38,611 nucleotides of DNA from Aquariibacter sp964433315 (GTDB taxonomy: Bacteria; Pseudomonadota; Gammaproteobacteria; Burkholderiales; Burkholderiaceae_C): NCBI GenBank assembly GCA_964433315.1, contig CAYSQO010000013.1, positions 1 to 38,611 on the forward strand, given 5' to 3'. Positions 35,239-38,611 of this stretch are shown in pieces. The notes below the pieces were generated by a model that saw nothing but the letters and a program-made list of their open reading frames with translations, made no database searches and was not told the origin of the DNA. Made by a program: the position numbers and the translations under genes. Every line of letters begins with the position of its first letter. Within the stretch, counting starts at the first letter, position 1.

Positions 35239-36354
35239 ATGGCTGAACGAAGCATTCCCCTGGTCGACTGGCGGCAGACGCGGCCTGCGCTGCGCCTGCC
35301 CGACGTGCCGGTGCCGGCCACCGGCCTGCTGGGGGATCGGCTGGGCCGCCCGCTGCGCGACCTGCGGATCTCGGTGACCGACCGCTGCAACTTCCGCTGC
35401 AGCTACTGCATGCCGAAGGAAGTCTTCGACAAGCACCATGTCTTCCTGCCGCAGCGCGAGCTGCTGAGCTTCGAGGAAATCACGCGGCTGGCGCGCATCT
35501 TCCTGGCCCACGGGGTGCGCAAGATCCGCCTGACCGGCGGCGAGCCCCTGCTGCGCAAGGGCCTCGAATCCCTGATCGCCCAGCTGGCCGCGCTGCGCAC
35601 CGTTGACGGTGAGGCGCCCGACCTGACCCTGACCACCAACGCCTCGCTGCTGGCGCGCAAGGCGCAGGCGCTCAAAGACGCCGGTCTGCAGCGCGTCACC
35701 GTCAGCCTGGACGGACTGGACGACGCGACCTTCCGCCGCATGAACGACGTCGACTTCCCGGTCGCCGACGTGCTGGCCGGCATCGAGGCCGCCCGGGCAG
35801 CGGGCCTGGCGCCGATCAAGGTCAACATGGTCGTCAAGCGCGGCACCAACGAGCAGGAGATCCTGCCCATGGTGCGGCACTTCCGCGGCACCGGCGTCGC
35901 GCTGCGCTTCATCGAGTACATGGACGTCGGCGCCACCAACGGCTGGAAGATGGACGAGGTGCTGCCCTCGGCCGAGGTGCGCGCGCGGATCGCCGCCGCC
36001 TTCCCGCTGCAACCGCTGGGTGCCAGCCAGCCCGGCGAGACCGCCGAGCGCTGGGCGCATGCCGACGGGGCCGGCGAGATCGGCTTCATCTCCAGCGTCA
36101 GCCAGGCCTTCTGCGGCGACTGCAACCGCGCCCGCCTGTCCACCGAAGGCCAGCTCTACCTCTGCCTCTTCGCCAGCCAGGGCCACGACCTGCGCGGCCT
36201 GCTACGCCAGGGTGCGAGCGACGCCGACCTGGCCAGCGCGATCGGCGCCGTCTGGCAGGCCCGCGAGGACCGCTACTCCGAGCGCCGCAGCCAGGGCGGC
36301 CCGATGCCGACCGACGGCCCGCGGCGCGTCGAGATGAGCTACATCGGAGGCTGA
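35239..36354 (+). CDS. moaA: GTP 3',8-cyclase MoaA (radical SAM)
   Basis: First enzyme of molybdenum cofactor synthesis, 371 residues, converting GTP to 3',8-cyclo-7,8-dihydro-GTP. The radical SAM cluster is C50-x3-C54-x2-C57 (DRCNFRCSYCMPKE). The second [4Fe-4S] cluster has C292, C295 and C309 (FCGDCNRARLSTEGQLYLC). The protein ends in Gly-Gly (SYIGG), as needed for activity in this family. The first 35 residues form an N-terminal extension before LRDLRISVTDRC. mobA starts six bases after the stop. Confidence 0.98.
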   Translation: MAERSIPLVDWRQTRPALRLPDVPVPATGLLGDRLGRPLRDLRISVTDRCNFRCSYCMPKEVFDKHHVFLPQRELLSFEEITRLARIFLAHGVRKIRLTGGEPLLRKGLESLIAQLAALRTVDGEAPDLTLTTNASLLARKAQALKDAGLQRVTVSLDGLDDATFRRMNDVDFPVADVLAGIEAARAAGLAPIKVNMVVKRGTNEQEILPMVRHFRGTGVALRFIEYMDVGATNGWKMDEVLPSAEVRARIAAAFPLQPLGASQPGETAERWAHADGAGEIGFISSVSQAFCGDCNRARLSTEGQLYLCLFASQGHDLRGLLRQGASDADLASAIGAVWQAREDRYSERRSQGGPMPTDGPRRVEMSYIGG

Positions 36355-36360
36355 AGCCGC

Positions 36361-37014
36361 ATGACCCACCCTCCCCTGCCGCGCGAGACGCTGACCGGGC
36401 TGGTCCTGGCCGGCGGACGCGGCAGCCGCATGGGCGGAGTCGACAAGGGCCTGCAGAGCTGGCGCGGCCTGCCGCTCGCCCTGCAGGCGCTGATGCGGCT
36501 GACGCCGCAGGTGGGCGAGCGGATGGTCAATGCCAACCGCAACCTCGCGGCCTACGAAAGCTTCGGCGTGCCGGTCTGGCCCGACCCGGTGATTCCGGGG
36601 GCCGGCGACTTCCCCGGCCCGCTGGCCGGCTTCCTGGCCGGTCTGGAGCGCTGCGAGACCGAGTGGCTGCTGGCCGTGCCCTGCGACACGCCGAACTTCC
36701 CCGAGGACCTGGCCGATCGCCTCGGCGCAGCGGCCCGGGCCGCCGGCGCGCCCATCGCCCTGCCGCGCGCGCAGGACGCCGACGGGGTCTGGCGCAGCCA
36801 GCCCGCCTTCTGCCTGATTCGCGCCGACCGCATGGAAAGCCTGCTGCGCTTCCTGCAGGCCGGCGGCCGCAAGATCGACCGCTGGACCGAAGCCGAAGGC
36901 GCGGTCCTCGTCGACTTCCCGGAGGCTGCGGCCTTCGACAACCTCAACACGATCGCGGAGCTGCAGGCGGCCCAAGGCCGGCCTTCCGCGACGGCCGAAG
37001 GAGGCATGCGCTGA
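36361..37014 (+). CDS. mobA: Molybdenum cofactor guanylyltransferase MobA
   Basis: Transfers GMP to molybdopterin to form the MGD cofactor; 217 residues. The nucleotide-binding signature LVLAGGRGSRMGGVDKGLQSWRG is at about 13-35, with NANRN, PGAGDFPGPLAGFLAGL and the metal-binding VPCDTPNFPEDL later. A guanylylated cofactor implies that the host has DMSO-reductase-family enzymes (for example nitrate reductase or formate dehydrogenase) elsewhere. The stop overlaps the next gene's start by one base (TGATG at 37012-37016). Confidence 0.97.
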   Translation: MTHPPLPRETLTGLVLAGGRGSRMGGVDKGLQSWRGLPLALQALMRLTPQVGERMVNANRNLAAYESFGVPVWPDPVIPGAGDFPGPLAGFLAGLERCETEWLLAVPCDTPNFPEDLADRLGAAARAAGAPIALPRAQDADGVWRSQPAFCLIRADRMESLLRFLQAGGRKIDRWTEAEGAVLVDFPEAAAFDNLNTIAELQAAQGRPSATAEGGMR

Positions 37015-37601
37015 TGCGACAGGACACCCTTGCCCCGCCCGCGCAGGCCGCTGCCGGCCCGCGCTGCAGCGTGCGCCGTCTCGGCCCGGCGGATCTCGCC
37101 GCCTACAAGACGCTGCGCGACCAGGCCCTGCGGCTGCATCCCGACGCCTTCACGGCGGACGCGGAAAGCGAGTCCCGCCGCGACCCGGAGAGCTACCTCG
37201 GCCGGCTCGGCCTGTGCGACCCGCTCGGCGGCACGGCCCTGTTCGGTGCCTTCGTCGGCCAGCCGCTGGGGGGCGAGCTGCTGGTCGGCTCGGTCGGCCT
37301 GGAGCGCGAGACCCGCGGCAAGCTGCGCCACACCGCCACCGTCATCGGCCTCATCGTGCTGCCCGGTCACACCGGCCTGGGCCTGGGCCGGCTGCTGGTC
37401 GAGCGGGTGCTGCAGGAAGCCCGCCAGGCCCCCGGCCTGGAGATGCTGACCATCGCCGTCAGCGCCCACAGCGAACGCGTGCTGCGCCTCTACGAACGCG
37501 CCGGCTTCCGCCGCTACGGCCTGCTGCCGCGCGCCCTGCGCCTGAGCCGGCCGACCGGCGTGCAGTACGTCGACAAGGTGCAGATGCTGCTGATGCTCTG
37601 A
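37014..37601 (+). CDS. GNAT family N-acetyltransferase
   Basis: Predicted acetyl-CoA-dependent acyltransferase of 195 residues. The beta4-alpha3 acetyl-CoA site is TVIGLIVLPGHTGLGLGRLLVERVLQEA, matching the Q/R-x-x-G-x-G/A pyrophosphate loop. NLR-type AHSERVLRLYERAGFRRYGLLPRAL is the typical C-terminal motif. The substrate is unknown. It is inserted between mobA and moeA, overlapping mobA by one base (TGATG) and 44 bp before moeA, so it is co-transcribed with cofactor genes, but a role in molybdenum cofactor synthesis is not established. Confidence 0.93.
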   Translation: MRQDTLAPPAQAAAGPRCSVRRLGPADLAAYKTLRDQALRLHPDAFTADAESESRRDPESYLGRLGLCDPLGGTALFGAFVGQPLGGELLVGSVGLERETRGKLRHTATVIGLIVLPGHTGLGLGRLLVERVLQEARQAPGLEMLTIAVSAHSERVLRLYERAGFRRYGLLPRALRLSRPTGVQYVDKVQMLLML

Positions 37602-37645
37602 ACCCCGGCCGGGCCCTGCCGCCCGGCCCGCCCCGGATCCCGCCC

Positions 37646-38611
37646 ATGAGCGCCCTGCCCCCCGACCTCGAAGACCGCCCGCCGCTGCCGCCGGCCCTGG
37701 CGGCCATCGCCTCCTGCGTGAACGGCTACGACCCCTCGGCCCTGCCGGTGGCCGCCGCGCAGGACTTCATCGCCCGCTTCGTGCCCACCCTGGCCGAGGG
37801 CGGCGCCGTCGAGCGCCTGGCCCTGCGCGCCTGCCTGGGCCGCGTGCTGGCCGAGGACCAGATCAGCCGCATCGACGTGCCGGCCCACGACAACTCGGCC
37901 ATGGACGGCTACGCCCTGCGCGGCGCCGAGCTGGCGGCCGAGGGCGAGACCCGGCTGCGCATCGCCGGCAAGGGCCTGGCCGGCGCGGCCTTCCAGGGCG
38001 CGGCCGTGCCGCCCGGCGCCTGCGTCAAGATCACCACCGGGGCCGTGATGCCGGCGGGACTGGACACCGTGGTGCCACAGGAGTTCTGCCGGGTCGAGGG
38101 CGAGCAGGTCAGCGTGCCGGCCGGCGTCGTCCGCCCCGGGGACAACCGCCGCCTGCGCGGCGAGGACCTGGCCCGCGGCGAGGCCGCGATGCGCGCCGGC
38201 CGCCTGCTCAGCCCCTCGGACCTCGGCCTGGCCGCCTCCCTGGGCCTGGCCGAGCTGCCGGTCCGGCGCCGCCTGCGGGTGGCCTTCTTCTCGACCGGCG
38301 ACGAGCTGCGCTCGATCGGCGAGCCGCTGGACGCCGGCTGCGTGTACGACAGCAACCGCTACACCCTGCACGGCATGCTCAGCCGCCTGGGCGTGGAGCT
38401 GCTCGACCTGGGCGTCGTGCGCGACGAACCCGCCGCGCTGGAGGCCGCCTTCCGCAGCGCCGCCGCCAGCGCCGATGCGGTGATCACCTCGGGCGGGGTC
38501 AGCGTCGGCGAGGCCGATCACACCAAGCAGGTCATGGCCCGGCTCGGCGAGGTCGCCTTCTGGCGCATCGCCATGCGGCCCGGCCGGCCCATGGCCTTCG
38601 GCCGCATCGGC
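37646..38611 (+). CDS. moeA: Molybdopterin molybdenumtransferase MoeA (partial, cut by window end)
   Basis: Inserts molybdate into adenylylated molybdopterin. The first 322 codons are present and the frame runs off the window. Family features: RIDVPAHDNSAMDGYALRG, PPGACVKITTGAVMPAGLDTVVPQE, RPGDNRRLRGEDL, then FFSTGDELRSIGEPLDAGCVYDSNRYTLHGML and ITSGGVSVGEADHTKQVMARLGEVAFWRIAMRPGRPMAFGRIG. The visible part includes domains I-III. ATG 37646 is the start; a 37-residue Pro-rich N-terminal extension precedes the MoeA fold (which begins near VAAAQDFIARF). Confidence 0.97.
   Translation, partial: MSALPPDLEDRPPLPPALAAIASCVNGYDPSALPVAAAQDFIARFVPTLAEGGAVERLALRACLGRVLAEDQISRIDVPAHDNSAMDGYALRGAELAAEGETRLRIAGKGLAGAAFQGAAVPPGACVKITTGAVMPAGLDTVVPQEFCRVEGEQVSVPAGVVRPGDNRRLRGEDLARGEAAMRAGRLLSPSDLGLAASLGLAELPVRRRLRVAFFSTGDELRSIGEPLDAGCVYDSNRYTLHGMLSRLGVELLDLGVVRDEPAALEAAFRSAAASADAVITSGGVSVGEADHTKQVMARLGEVAFWRIAMRPGRPMAFGRIG

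Overview
This window looks like chromosome from a high-GC betaproteobacterium of the order Burkholderiales, probably near the Rubrivivax/Leptothrix/Ideonella group. That placement is an inference from several things: uniformly GC-rich codon use, a BktB-type thiolase, a hemC-hemD-hemX-hemY operon, a Neisseria/Burkholderia-type trimeric porin, an Anbu proteasome-like protease and a proteobacterial PEP carboxylase. No taxonomic search was possible.

Layout. 1-3262 (+): an aminopeptidase P-type M24 peptidase and a BktB-type thiolase. 3289-5548: an unrecognised 369-residue protein (-) divergent from a WYL-domain regulator (+). 5677-6540 (+): uppP. 6643-17279: a nine-gene block on the minus strand, read from high to low coordinate as suhB (with an unusual C-terminal extension), mutS, anbu (ATGA-coupled to mutS), pyrG, eno, ftsB, pnuC, a NadR-like nicotinamide riboside kinase and trmB. 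17522-18849 (+): trmJ and greB, coupled by ATGA. 19069-19145 (-): tRNA-Arg(ACG) with its own terminator. 19159-23506 (-): hemC-hemD-hemX-hemY. 23604-26414 (+): ppc.

26750-29500 is an island of clearly lower GC. It holds a small exported protein, the left end of an IS110/IS1111-family insertion sequence, and an OLD-family ATPase/TOPRIM nuclease. The nuclease gene is bounded by a perfect 12-bp inverted repeat that begins with an integron-type core site (GTTAGCC), and its 3' side carries a sequence like half of an attC site. I read this as a decayed piece of integron cassette array carrying a probable phage-defence gene. It is the most interesting part of the window.

29536-34186 (-): the electron-transfer-flavoprotein system, etfB-etfA, then a porin, then ETF-ubiquinone oxidoreductase. 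This would take electrons from acyl-CoA dehydrogenases to the quinone pool, and it fits metabolically with the thiolase at the left end. 34351-35184 (+): murI. 35239-38611 (+): molybdenum cofactor genes moaA-mobA-(GNAT)-moeA, with moeA cut by the window edge.

Nearly all the sequence outside the island is ordinary housekeeping. Intergenic gaps are short, and several gene pairs overlap by 1-4 bases, which suggests translational coupling.
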